DNA from: an uncultured Lachnospiraceae bacterium
GTDB taxonomy: Bacteria > Bacillota > Clostridia > Lachnospirales > Lachnospiraceae
DNA length: 64,000 nt
NCBI GenBank assembly: GCA_947626945.1
Contig: CANQUC010000004.1
Location: 24,252 to 88,251, forward strand
Reading direction: 5' to 3'
The translations under genes and the position numbers were made by a program. A model generated the notes under the pieces. The model worked only from the letters and a program-made list of their open reading frames with translations. It was not told where the DNA came from and did no database searches. Shown in pieces: positions 8,852-17,912 of this stretch. Every line of letters begins with the position of its first letter. Positions within the stretch are counted from its first letter, which is position 1.

Positions 8852-11800
8852 TCATTCATCCGGGTACAACAGGAACACGGGAGACAAAATACCGTTTGGC
8901 TTCAGCAGGTAGCTGTCGCTCCACTGGGTACCGCCGGTCCGGTAAGCGTCGGGCCCGTACCAGCGGTATTCATCGTTGGCGTTGTGAATGGTTCCAAAGG
9001 CGTTGAACCGGTTTCCGTACACGGTAACGCAGATCCGGTGACATCCCGCTTTCAGGGGGCCAAGCCGCAGCTTGTGAGGGGCGTAGGCAATCACGCCCTT
9101 TTCCGCTCCGTCCACGGAAACGCTCATAACAGACCCGCTGAAATGGGGCACCTGCAGGATCACCTGTTCCTGATCGGCCGGTATGGACGCCTTCAGCTGG
9201 TAAGTGATGTTTCCTGTATAAAAAGGCAGCCCCTGATGAACCACATCACCAAAACGGATCTTCTCCGGCCTTTCTGTAATAAAGGCCCGGTCTCCGGCCA
9301 CGGTTACCCCAAAGTCTCCCAACAGGTAACACCATTCCAGATTGGTCTTTCTGCCAAAGGGGATCTTTAAGATCAGCTGGTTGGCTCCCTCTTTCAAAGG
9401 CGGCAGAGCCACTGTCTGAATACACCGGTCCGCAAACCATCCCCGGGCCTCAGCCGTTACCTGCCGGCCATTCAGAAAGATCTCCGCGTTTTCCGGCCGT
9501 TCCATGGCAAGCATGACGCCGTCCGCGCAGATTTTGGAATCAAAAGTAAACCGCAGGGCCGCCTGATGCTCCGGCGTCTCTTTCGGCAGACGCCAGGGCT
9601 GGATAAACTTGTCCTGTCTGCGGGGCAGGCCCAGCTGTTTTCTGAACAGGTTGTCAATGGTCAGGATGTCTGTTTGCTCCTGCCAGTCTCCTCCGTCAAA
9701 GGAAAACTCCGCATAGTCCAGAAGCAGTACATTTGGCTCTGACAGAGTATAGCTTTCGGGAGCCTGGATCTTATGGGCGTCGCCCTCCGGCAGCTGCGGC
9801 GGTTCTTCTGACACGGCGGGAGCGCCGGGGGTCAGAAACAGCAGCAGGCTGTCTTCCCCGTACAGCTTTTTTTCAAGACAGGTATCCCCGTTTTTCAGCT
9901 CTGCGCCGCAGGGACGGATTTCTCCGGTCATGGTATCGTAAACGGCAGGATTCCACTGCCCTCTGATGCGAAGCTTATACAGGCACGGCACGTCGGTCAT
10001 GTTTTTCACCCGGTTTACATGACTGAGGAACAGCCAGCGGTTTTCGTTATCCTCCCGCATCTGATAGATCATATCTTCCGTCAGGCTTCCCTTTTTCTGC
10101 CGCAGTTCAATGGTCCGGAAAGGAGCCAGGGCTTCCAGAACAGCCGCCCGGGTAAATTCCGTATGGAGGCAGCGCTCTGCCAGCTTCTCTGCCCGGGTGC
10201 TTTCCGCCGCGTCTGCCAGTCTTGGCACTTCCCCCGCAAAAATCACGGTGCCGCCGGCGTCGGCAAACGCTTCCAGACGATCCAGAGTCGTGCCGCGGAT
10301 GGTGCGCAGTCCCGGCACCAGCACGGCCTCATACTTCATTTCTCCTACCGGCAGGCTGTCATTTACGTCCTCCAGAGGGCAGAGACCCGGAAGAAGACTT
10401 TCATCGATCAGATCAAAGTCGATCGTGCCATAAAGAAGCCATTTGGTAATGTTGTCATAATTTTCATCCAGCTGATCCCGCAGCATCTGGGTCTGAGAGT
10501 TGGGCCCGTAGCTGATCCAGTAGGACTCTATTGGAAAAATCACGCCTACCTTTACAACAGCCTTTCCTCTTGTGAGGGCCGTGTTCAGCCTGGCAAAATG
10601 ATCTTCCACATAGGAATACCGGGAATACCAGGGAGACTGATAGCCGATGGAGGCAGGCCAGTCTCTCTTGGATTCTCCCTCCATGGACATAAAGGTTAAA
10701 TGGTGACAGCGGATGGTAATGCCAAGAGCCGCCAGCCAGTCTCCCTGAAGCTTATGTCCCTTGAAATCAAAATCCCAGTTCATGGCGCCGTAGCATTCGC
10801 ACATGACCCCCTCCCTGCCATACTGGCGGGCCACGCTGACTGCCTGCTTCGCGGTGGTAAATTCCTTGGCGTCGGTAAGGATGTCAATGCCGGGAAGCTG
10901 AAAGCTCCTGTACAGGCGCATGGATTCCGACAGGGCAAGGATCTGGGAAAACAGTGTCCGTTCCGACATAAAATGCCCGGTGAGGGCAATCCCGTGATCC
11001 TGACACCACTGTCCCAGCGTATCTGAAAAAGCAGAGGCAAACCGCTCTGCCAGGTGATCGTGATAATGATACCGGTGAACGCTGACTTTTCCCTCAGGCA
11101 GCTCCCACAGGATCTCGGGCACCACGTCCAGAAGCTCCGTACCGTAAGCATTTTGAAATGTCCCATTCATATCGTCGGTATAGGAGAGGGTGGCCCGTCC
11201 CTGATCAAAGGGACTTCTGAAAGAAAATTTCCCCGCCATCTGGGGCTCGTCTGTAAAGATAGAGGGAACCGACCTGCCGAACTCCTCCCCGAGAGCCTGA
11301 TAATAGCGCTGATGGGTCAGGGCAATAAACCGCTCCACCGCTTTTTTATTAAATACGTCGATATAAGTCTGATCGTTGAACCAGGGACTTTCCTCCGCCA
11401 GGGAAAGATAGGCATGCCAGACGCGTCCTTCCGATACCGGTTCTTCTTTCCCGATCCGGCGGTAGGACTTCAGACATCCCTCTTCGTCCAGCACCACCTG
11501 ATAGGTGGTGAGATAATAGCCCTTTGGCCGGCCTCCCGCCGCGATCTGGCTTTCAAACTCCTGTCTGTCCCGGCAGAAACCCTCCCGCCACTGATCTGAC
11601 AGCAGCATAAACCGCTGGCGGTACCGGAAATCCTCTGTCACCACGCCGCCTGCGGCCCCGGAAGGATACCGGTCCTCGTCGTAGAGATAACAGAACATTC
11701 CTTTTTCCCGGGCACGCTGATCGGCCCGTTTTACCAGCTCCATGAACCGTTCTCCCATATAGGGGGTTTCCAGGCCGGTACGGGCATGGATATGAAACCC

Positions 11801-11959
11801 TCCAAAGCCCATTTTCTCGTAGATGTCAATCTGCTCATCCACCATTTCTTCCGTCACTTCACAGTTCCAGGACCAGAAAGGAGCGCCCCGGTATTCGCCG
11901 GTGGGATGAGCAAACAGCTCTCTGGACAGCCGCGGCTGCCCGTTCTTTTGATAAAACAT
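8852..11959 (-). CDS. GH106-like glycoside hydrolase (alpha-L-rhamnosidase type)
   Basis: The 1035-residue enzyme has the N-terminal signature of the GH106-related family (PFWSWN, GFGGFHIHARTGLETPYMG, LYDEDRYPSGAAGG), a central TIM-barrel-type domain with an SIFTDEP acidic motif and a C-terminal beta-sandwich part. Characterised GH106 members are alpha-L-rhamnosidases, and that is the inferred activity. The ATG at 11959 is preferred over one 13 codons upstream because AAGGAGGG stands 4 bases before it and the homologous region starts there. No signal peptide is visible, so it should act in the cytoplasm. It lies in the minus-strand glycosidase run, after the TraX-like gene. Confidence 0.8.
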   Translation of the reverse strand: MFYQKNGQPRLSRELFAHPTGEYRGAPFWSWNCEVTEEMVDEQIDIYEKMGFGGFHIHARTGLETPYMGERFMELVKRADQRAREKGMFCYLYDEDRYPSGAAGGVVTEDFRYRQRFMLLSDQWREGFCRDRQEFESQIAAGGRPKGYYLTTYQVVLDEEGCLKSYRRIGKEEPVSEGRVWHAYLSLAEESPWFNDQTYIDVFNKKAVERFIALTHQRYYQALGEEFGRSVPSIFTDEPQMAGKFSFRSPFDQGRATLSYTDDMNGTFQNAYGTELLDVVPEILWELPEGKVSVHRYHYHDHLAERFASAFSDTLGQWCQDHGIALTGHFMSERTLFSQILALSESMRLYRSFQLPGIDILTDAKEFTTAKQAVSVARQYGREGVMCECYGAMNWDFDFKGHKLQGDWLAALGITIRCHHLTFMSMEGESKRDWPASIGYQSPWYSRYSYVEDHFARLNTALTRGKAVVKVGVIFPIESYWISYGPNSQTQMLRDQLDENYDNITKWLLYGTIDFDLIDESLLPGLCPLEDVNDSLPVGEMKYEAVLVPGLRTIRGTTLDRLEAFADAGGTVIFAGEVPRLADAAESTRAEKLAERCLHTEFTRAAVLEALAPFRTIELRQKKGSLTEDMIYQMREDNENRWLFLSHVNRVKNMTDVPCLYKLRIRGQWNPAVYDTMTGEIRPCGAELKNGDTCLEKKLYGEDSLLLFLTPGAPAVSEEPPQLPEGDAHKIQAPESYTLSEPNVLLLDYAEFSFDGGDWQEQTDILTIDNLFRKQLGLPRRQDKFIQPWRLPKETPEHQAALRFTFDSKICADGVMLAMERPENAEIFLNGRQVTAEARGWFADRCIQTVALPPLKEGANQLILKIPFGRKTNLEWCYLLGDFGVTVAGDRAFITERPEKIRFGDVVHQGLPFYTGNITYQLKASIPADQEQVILQVPHFSGSVMSVSVDGAEKGVIAYAPHKLRLGPLKAGCHRICVTVYGNRFNAFGTIHNANDEYRWYGPDAYRTGGTQWSDSYLLKPNGILSPVFLLYPDE

Positions 11960-12025
11960 ATACCCTCCTTGCCTGCAGGCGCAGGCGTCTCTTGTCATCT
12001 GCCGCCGTTTCCCCGTTTTCCGGCT

Positions 12026-12805
12026 TTACCGCAGATGATTTCCAATAAGAAACAGGATTAAAATATGAGCGGGATAAAACAGGTAAAACAGATATTTCAG
12101 TCCGGATCCTTTCTCCCGGTTGTAAGACAAAAAGAACGGAATGGCAAAGACCATCATCCACTGGTAATCGGTATAGAGCACCGCGTTCCAGGAACCGCCT
12201 CCCTGCACAAACACCAGAACGGCGTAGATCAGACAGGTGATGCCAAAGGTGCCGGCCAGCCATTTCGGCTCCTCCCGGTACCAGTAAAACAAAAGCCCCA
12301 GCACCACGATCAGAAAACTTCCCTCCGTATACAGAATATTGGGAAGCAGCCCGCCAAACAAATATTCCAGATGCAGTTCCCCAAATCCGAAAGAGACCAT
12401 ATAGCAGATCATCACGGACACCAGCTGCTCGATGATCACGATCAGGGCAAGCCGTTTTCCGGATTCCCGGTCCTCCCGGTACATTTCAATGACGGCAATA
12501 CAGAGCCCTGTCAGAAACAGGGTCGTAAAAAAGTTGTTGGACATGGGCGCGTAGACATGGTTTCCGCAGATCAGATTCACCACGAAATCCATGATCCCCA
12601 TGAACAGGCCTGCCAGGTACAGGCGAAGCAGATAGCGGAACTGGCTTTTTGTGTATTTCATGCTCCACACAAGGCAGAACAGAAAGACCGGCGCGGAAAT
12701 CCGTCCCAGCCAGTGCATCCACACCGGCATATCCGGAATAAACTGCGCGATATGGTCTACAGTCATCAGCAGGAGAGCAATCAGTTTTAAGGCTGTACCC
12801 GACAT
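12026..12805 (-). CDS. TraX-family multi-pass membrane protein
   Basis: The 259-residue protein has about eight hydrophobic segments and the N-terminal pattern of TraX proteins (LKLIALLLMTVDHI, then WLGRISAPVFLFCL). TraX of the F plasmid acetylates pilin. Chromosomal Firmicutes relatives are thought to be membrane acyltransferases of unknown substrate. An AGGAG site lies 7 bases before the ATG, inside the end of the upstream GH42 gene (19-base overlap), so it is co-translated with the glycosidases. There are no conjugation genes nearby. A role in acylating or deacylating a sugar would suit the neighbourhood, but that is only a guess. Confidence 0.85.
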   Translation of the reverse strand: MSGTALKLIALLLMTVDHIAQFIPDMPVWMHWLGRISAPVFLFCLVWSMKYTKSQFRYLLRLYLAGLFMGIMDFVVNLICGNHVYAPMSNNFFTTLFLTGLCIAVIEMYREDRESGKRLALIVIIEQLVSVMICYMVSFGFGELHLEYLFGGLLPNILYTEGSFLIVVLGLLFYWYREEPKWLAGTFGITCLIYAVLVFVQGGGSWNAVLYTDYQWMMVFAIPFFLSYNREKGSGLKYLFYLFYPAHILILFLIGNHLR

Positions 12806-14832
12806 ACCATCACTCCTAACGGCGGAAGAACCGCCTTTCCTCTGACCGCTTTTCCTGTGATCAGATCCACTGCCGTCCCAGGTTCCACGGTCTGTTCTTC
12901 ATCAGAATAATTCAGATAAAAATCATAAGCGGCGCCTTGTTTGATCCTGCGGTGGAATTCCACTCCCGGCGGCAGAGCTTTTGTCTCCAGACCGGCGTCC
13001 TGCCACATCTGCCGGAAAATGGCTTCCATTCCGGCCTCCTCCAGCCGGGCCGCCGCATAGTATGCCTTTCCCGCTCCGTAAGAATGCGCCGTGACCACAG
13101 GGGTTCCCCTGTAGAAATCATCGTTATACACAGCGAGAACCGAAGCCGTCAGAGGCTTTACGATCTCGCAGTAATCCCGGATCCGGTAAGTGCCCTGTAT
13201 CGGACTTTCCTCCAGAAACGCGGCGGCGTTCTGCTCCTTTGGATAAAGGGTATCGATCTCCTCCGTATACAGCCCGAACAGCTCCGTCAGGCCGTCTCCG
13301 GGGAATCCGCCCAGATAGCAGAGCGTGGACTGATCCACATATCCGGTGATGTAAGTGGAAAGCAGCTGTCCGCCGCCCTCTACAAACTTCTTCATCCGTT
13401 CCGCCACACCGGGCTTTAACAGATACAGCATAGGCGCCACGATCATCCGGTAATCCCCAAAAGACTCCTCCGAAGAGATCAGATCCACCTCCACGCCGTT
13501 TTTCACAAACAGCCCAAAGAGCTGAATACAGGTCTGCTCGTATTTTTTGGTCTTATTGGAAAAAGCCGCCGCATCCTCAATGGCCCAGCGGTTGTCCCAA
13601 TCAAACAAAATGGCCGCCTTTGCCTTTACAACGCTGCCTGCCACCTCTCCGACGGACTTCAGGATCCTGCCCACCTCTTCTACGTCCCGGAACACCCGGG
13701 TATCGCTTCTGCCAAGATGATCCAGCACCGCCCCGTGATATTGCTCAAAAGAGCCTCTGCTCTTCCGCCACTGAAAATACTGGACCGTATCGGAGCCGCA
13801 GGCAATGGCCTGAAGAGCGGTGATCCGGTGAACCCCCGGCCGCTTTGGCTTGTTGTATTCATGCCAGTTTACAAGGCTGGGGACACTTTCCATCATCATA
13901 AAAGGCCGGTCTTTTTTAAAGGATCTCATAGTTACATGGTCAAAGGCGTTTTCCACGGAGCAGTCATACAGACTCACATCCGGGTTGCCGTACCTGGGAT
14001 AGCTGTCCCAGGAGATCACATCCAGCGGCTTTGCCATCTGGTTGTAATCCAGGGCAGCATACAGGTGCATAAAATTGGTGGTAATGGGAATGTCCGGGGT
14101 CTTTTCCCGAAACACCGCCATCTCCGCTTCCAAAAAATCACGGGTGTTCACCGTGGTAAACCGCTTCCAGTCCAGATTCAGTCCATGGATGCTTTTTTCT
14201 CCATGGGCCACCGGCGGATCGATCTGAGAAAAATCGTTGAACCGGTGAGACCAGAAAGTGGTCCACCAGGCCCGGTTCAGTTCCTGAATGTCTCCATGAT
14301 ACCGCGCTCTGAGATACTCCCGGAACTTCTCCGCGCACAGGTCGCAGGCGCATTCTCCTCCCAGCTCGTTGGAAATGTGCCACAGGATCAGCCCGGGATG
14401 GCTGCCGAATTCCTCCGCCAGCCGTTCATCCATTTTTTTCACCAGCTTCCGGTAGGCCGGCGAGGTGATGCAGTGATTGTGCCGCAGTCCATGCAGGTTT
14501 TTGATCCGCTTCATGGATGTGCGGGTTGCCTCCGGATAAGCGGCGTCCAGCCATGCGGGCCTTGCCCCCGAGGGCGTAGCCAGTATGGTGTAAATGCCGT
14601 TTTCATACAGGCGGTCCATGATCTTTCTGAGCCATTCAAAATGGTATTCTCCTTCCACAGGCTCATAGACAGACCAGGAAAATACGCCAAGGGTCACGGT
14701 GTTCACCCCTGCCTGCTTCATAAGCCGCACATCCTCTTCCAGAATGTCCGGGCGGTCCAGCCACTGCTCCGGATTGTAATCGCCTCCGTGGAGCAGTCCT
14801 TTCACCTTGGGAAATAAAGGACTTGTATTCAT
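12787..14832 (-). CDS. GH42 beta-galactosidase (second copy)
   Basis: The 681-residue protein is a GH42 enzyme with the full three-domain layout. The acid/base glutamate is E156 in WHISNELGG and the nucleophile is E315 in FMMMES. Four cysteines at 121, 161, 163 and 166 match the zinc-binding set of this family. It should release terminal beta-linked galactose (or arabinose-like sugars) from oligosaccharides in the cytoplasm, as no signal peptide is seen. A GAAAGGAA site precedes the ATG. It follows the other GH42 gene by 16 bases. The two differ widely in sequence, so they are old paralogues and likely differ in substrate. Confidence 0.95.
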   Translation of the reverse strand: MNTSPLFPKVKGLLHGGDYNPEQWLDRPDILEEDVRLMKQAGVNTVTLGVFSWSVYEPVEGEYHFEWLRKIMDRLYENGIYTILATPSGARPAWLDAAYPEATRTSMKRIKNLHGLRHNHCITSPAYRKLVKKMDERLAEEFGSHPGLILWHISNELGGECACDLCAEKFREYLRARYHGDIQELNRAWWTTFWSHRFNDFSQIDPPVAHGEKSIHGLNLDWKRFTTVNTRDFLEAEMAVFREKTPDIPITTNFMHLYAALDYNQMAKPLDVISWDSYPRYGNPDVSLYDCSVENAFDHVTMRSFKKDRPFMMMESVPSLVNWHEYNKPKRPGVHRITALQAIACGSDTVQYFQWRKSRGSFEQYHGAVLDHLGRSDTRVFRDVEEVGRILKSVGEVAGSVVKAKAAILFDWDNRWAIEDAAAFSNKTKKYEQTCIQLFGLFVKNGVEVDLISSEESFGDYRMIVAPMLYLLKPGVAERMKKFVEGGGQLLSTYITGYVDQSTLCYLGGFPGDGLTELFGLYTEEIDTLYPKEQNAAAFLEESPIQGTYRIRDYCEIVKPLTASVLAVYNDDFYRGTPVVTAHSYGAGKAYYAAARLEEAGMEAIFRQMWQDAGLETKALPPGVEFHRRIKQGAAYDFYLNYSDEEQTVEPGTAVDLITGKAVRGKAVLPPLGVMVCRVQP

Positions 14833-14848
14833 GATTCAACGATTCCTT

Positions 14849-16867
14849 TCAGAGCTTTTTTAATACCATAACATCATTTGGTGAAATTGTTGTGACGCCG
14901 GTCACCTGTTTTCCCGTGATCAGATCTGTAAAACGGTCTGTCTCCAGATCCAGGGAGGCTTCCTGCTTATTGTGGTTCAGCACAAACAAAATGTCGTTGC
15001 GGTCATTGATCCGTCTTGCAAGCTCCACATGGGCGTCTGCCCTGTAAGGAGGCCGCACTCCCGCGTCCGCCGCCAAAGCAGCCGCCAGATCGTCCAGAAA
15101 CGCGCTGTCCGGTTCCGTGCCCAGATAGTAAACCTTTCCGGCTCCGTAATCATTTACCGTAAAACAGGGAGTTCCTTTGTAAAAATCATCTCCGTAATTT
15201 GCCAGTACCTTTGCCCCTCTCGGATGGATGATGTCGCACTGGTACATGCAGGAATATTCTGCGCCTTTCAGGAAGCCGCCTTCCATCACCATCCGGTTTC
15301 TTTCTTCTTTGGTCAGAGGGTCGCTTTCCTCTACCCAGATGCCGGAAATCTCACGCAGGGCGCCGGGATATTCTCCAAATACCGCCTTGCTGTTTTCATC
15401 CGCCAGTCCGGACAGGGTGGTGGTCACCAGCGTACCTCCGGCCTCCACAAAGTCTTTCAGTTTTTCCGGAAGACCCGGCTTCATAATATACAGATACGGG
15501 GCGTAGATCACCTTATACCTGGTGAAGTCACCCTCCACGCTGAGCAGATCCACCGGAAGATTCCGGTCATAGTGCGCTTTATAAAACCTGCTGACCTTTT
15601 TCAGGTAATTGAAATCATCGTTGGGCAGGCAGCGCTTGGAGGCATACTCCAGGGCCCACCAGCTGTCCCAGTCAAAGAGGATGGCCGTGTCCGCCGGCGT
15701 CCTTCCTCCCAGAAAAGCGTCCCCGATCTTCTGCAGTTCCATGCCCAGCTGGGCGCATTCCCGGAAAGTCCGGGTATTTTCATGGCCAGCGTGAGAGATC
15801 ACGGCGCCGTGATACATTTCCTGTCCGGCAATGGACTGGCGCAGCTGGAAGAACAGGCAGGTATCAGAGCCGTGAGCCATGGCCTGATAGCTGAGCATCC
15901 GCACCTCCCCAGGCCGTTTCAGCTTGCTGAAAGGCTGCCAGTTCTGCTGATTGGGAGACTGTTCCTGCATCATAAAGGATTCGCCGTTCTTCAGTCCCCG
16001 CATCAGATCATGCTTGAAAGCCACAAAGGACGGATCCGCTCCGGGAGCGGGATAATTGTCCCAGGCGGCAATGTCCATGTGCCTGGTCATCTTAAACTGA
16101 TCCAGCTTTTCAATATGGCCGGAGATATTTGTCTGAATGGTTACGTTGGGGGTATATTTCCGCAGTACGCGCGCCTCATTTTCAAAACATTCAATGGTAG
16201 AATCCGTCATAAACCGCATATAGTCCAGATTGACCGTGGGATTGAAGCGGTAATCGTCGTTCAGTTCCGTAGGCAGCATGATCTCGTCAAAGTCATAGAC
16301 CGTCCGCCCCCAGAAGCAGGTATGCCACTGCCGGTTCAGGTTTTCCACGGTACCATAGCGCGCTTTCAGCCACTGACGGAATTTTTCCTGACAGGTAGGG
16401 CAATAGCAGTAAGTACCGTATTCGTTTGCCACATGCCAGAGCACCAGATTGGGATAATTCTGATAGCGCTTTGCCATCTGTTCCGCTATGGCTGCCGCCC
16501 GCTCTCTGTATTTGGGACTGTTTACGCAAAAGAATACCCGCATGCCGTGGGTGCGTTTTCTGCCCTGCTTATCCACGGGAAGCACCTGAGGATATTTTTT
16601 GGAAAGCCAGGCGGGCTGGGCAGTGGTGGGCGTTGCCAGACAGACCTTAATGTCATTTTCCAGAAATTTATCCATCAGCCGGTCCAGCCACTCAAAATCG
16701 TAAACTCCCTCAGAAGGCTCCAGCTTTGCCCAGGAAAAAACCGGTAACGTCACCAGATTGATGCCGGCTTTTCGAAACAGCCGCATATCCTCGTCAATGG
16801 TGGCTTCGTCCCACTGATCCGGATTGTAGTCACCGCCGTAGTAGATCCGATCTGCGTTTTTGATCAT
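14849..16867 (-). CDS. GH42 beta-galactosidase (first copy)
   Basis: The 672-residue protein is a GH42 enzyme. E149 in WHVANEY is the acid/base, E302 in FMMQEQS is the nucleophile, and the zinc cysteines are C114, C154, C156 and C159. The C-terminal part holds the trimerisation domain (a GATase-like fold) and a short beta domain. No signal peptide is visible. The ATG overlaps the stop of the upstream propeller glycosidase by 4 bases (ATGA) and has a GAAGGAG site, so the two are translationally coupled. Confidence 0.95.
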   Translation of the reverse strand: MIKNADRIYYGGDYNPDQWDEATIDEDMRLFRKAGINLVTLPVFSWAKLEPSEGVYDFEWLDRLMDKFLENDIKVCLATPTTAQPAWLSKKYPQVLPVDKQGRKRTHGMRVFFCVNSPKYRERAAAIAEQMAKRYQNYPNLVLWHVANEYGTYCYCPTCQEKFRQWLKARYGTVENLNRQWHTCFWGRTVYDFDEIMLPTELNDDYRFNPTVNLDYMRFMTDSTIECFENEARVLRKYTPNVTIQTNISGHIEKLDQFKMTRHMDIAAWDNYPAPGADPSFVAFKHDLMRGLKNGESFMMQEQSPNQQNWQPFSKLKRPGEVRMLSYQAMAHGSDTCLFFQLRQSIAGQEMYHGAVISHAGHENTRTFRECAQLGMELQKIGDAFLGGRTPADTAILFDWDSWWALEYASKRCLPNDDFNYLKKVSRFYKAHYDRNLPVDLLSVEGDFTRYKVIYAPYLYIMKPGLPEKLKDFVEAGGTLVTTTLSGLADENSKAVFGEYPGALREISGIWVEESDPLTKEERNRMVMEGGFLKGAEYSCMYQCDIIHPRGAKVLANYGDDFYKGTPCFTVNDYGAGKVYYLGTEPDSAFLDDLAAALAADAGVRPPYRADAHVELARRINDRNDILFVLNHNKQEASLDLETDRFTDLITGKQVTGVTTISPNDVMVLKKL

Positions 16868-17904
16868 ATGCTTTCTCCTTCCTTTTCAGAAAATACCGGT
16901 TTGCTTGCGGCAACGGTAATGGACCGCAGGGCGCCGTATACTTCCGTGGGATCTCCGTCCCTGTGGGGTCTGGTGGCGCAGTAAAAATGATACAGCACCC
17001 CGTTGTAATAAATCACCGACGCTTTGTGGGCATGCTCTTCGTCCACGCCGCCGGGCGTATTGTCAATAATCGGCTGTTCTACCTTCTCCCAGTTTTCCAG
17101 ATCGGAAGAAAGGGCAAGTCCCTCCCGGGCATGGCCGGTCTCATAGCCAAAATAAAAATCCAGCCAGACATGCCCGTCTCTTACGATACAGGGATCCGAT
17201 ACAAAACGGCCGTCCCAGGCGCCCGGCGTAACGGAAAGAACCGGATTTTTCTCACAGCGCTGCCAGTGCAGCAGATCCTTTGACATGGCCATTCCTGTCT
17301 GTTCGATCCACCTGGGCCTTGTGTCCTTTGCGTTGTAAAACAGATAGTAGGTATCTCCCACCGTAATGATGCAGGCTTTGTACAGACCGCCCCGTTCCCA
17401 GTCTCCGCCGTCTTTCCAGGAAAAAACCGGAGCATCCAGACGGTGCCAGTCCATCAGCTGTTCATCCTCCGTCCAGGCAAGCCCGATCTCGGCGGGGCCT
17501 GCTTCATAACCTGAGGACGGGTAGGAATGGTAAACCAGCCAGTACTTGCCCTGAATCTTTTTCAGTCTTGGGGTATCATACAGATTGTCGCTGTCCTTGA
17601 TGATCCAGGTCGCGCAGGTGCCTATCTTATCCCAGCGGCCGCTGTCCTCCGGGTCTCTGGGGATGATCACGCCCTTTGGCTGCCAGTGGAGCAGATCGTC
17701 GCTGACTGCCAGCGCCGACTGGTATCCTTTCCCGTCAAATCCTGTGTACAGCATATAAAACTGATGGTTGTGCCGGAATACAAACGGCACGTCCACCCCC
17801 ATTTGGTCAAAAGCGCCCTGACGGCCGCTTCCCGTAAGCACCGGACGGCCATATTTATAAGGCGTCAGATAATTCTGGATCCGTTTGTCTGTTTTCTGAA
17901 TCAT
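16864..17904 (-). CDS. five-bladed beta-propeller glycosidase (GH43/GH130-like)
   Basis: The 346-residue protein has the repeated blade pattern of GH32/43/117/130 enzymes: VDVPFVFRHNHQFYMLYTG, then ALAVSDDLLHW, and later DPCIVRDGHVWLDFYF. Acidic residues D and E at the blade starts are present, but I cannot assign the family exactly. In this setting it likely trims a side chain or acts as a phosphorylase on a rhamnose- or galactose-rich glycan. The ATG at 17904 is chosen because it has an AGGGG site and lies 8 bases past the GH78 stop. Two earlier in-frame ATGs (17916, 17928) would overlap GH78. Confidence 0.72.
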   Translation of the reverse strand: MIQKTDKRIQNYLTPYKYGRPVLTGSGRQGAFDQMGVDVPFVFRHNHQFYMLYTGFDGKGYQSALAVSDDLLHWQPKGVIIPRDPEDSGRWDKIGTCATWIIKDSDNLYDTPRLKKIQGKYWLVYHSYPSSGYEAGPAEIGLAWTEDEQLMDWHRLDAPVFSWKDGGDWERGGLYKACIITVGDTYYLFYNAKDTRPRWIEQTGMAMSKDLLHWQRCEKNPVLSVTPGAWDGRFVSDPCIVRDGHVWLDFYFGYETGHAREGLALSSDLENWEKVEQPIIDNTPGGVDEEHAHKASVIYYNGVLYHFYCATRPHRDGDPTEVYGALRSITVAASKPVFSEKEGESI

Positions 17905-17912
17905 GCCACCCC

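Noticed and set aside
12026..12805. Trace of a conjugative element because of TraX similarity
   Set aside because: TraX-family proteins are common on Firmicutes chromosomes. No relaxase, integrase, coupling protein or attachment site is seen near it.
14972..16747. 591-codon open frame on the plus strand opposite the first GH42 gene
   Set aside because: It is a mirror frame of a clear GH42 gene with all catalytic and zinc residues, shows no known domain and has no ribosome site.
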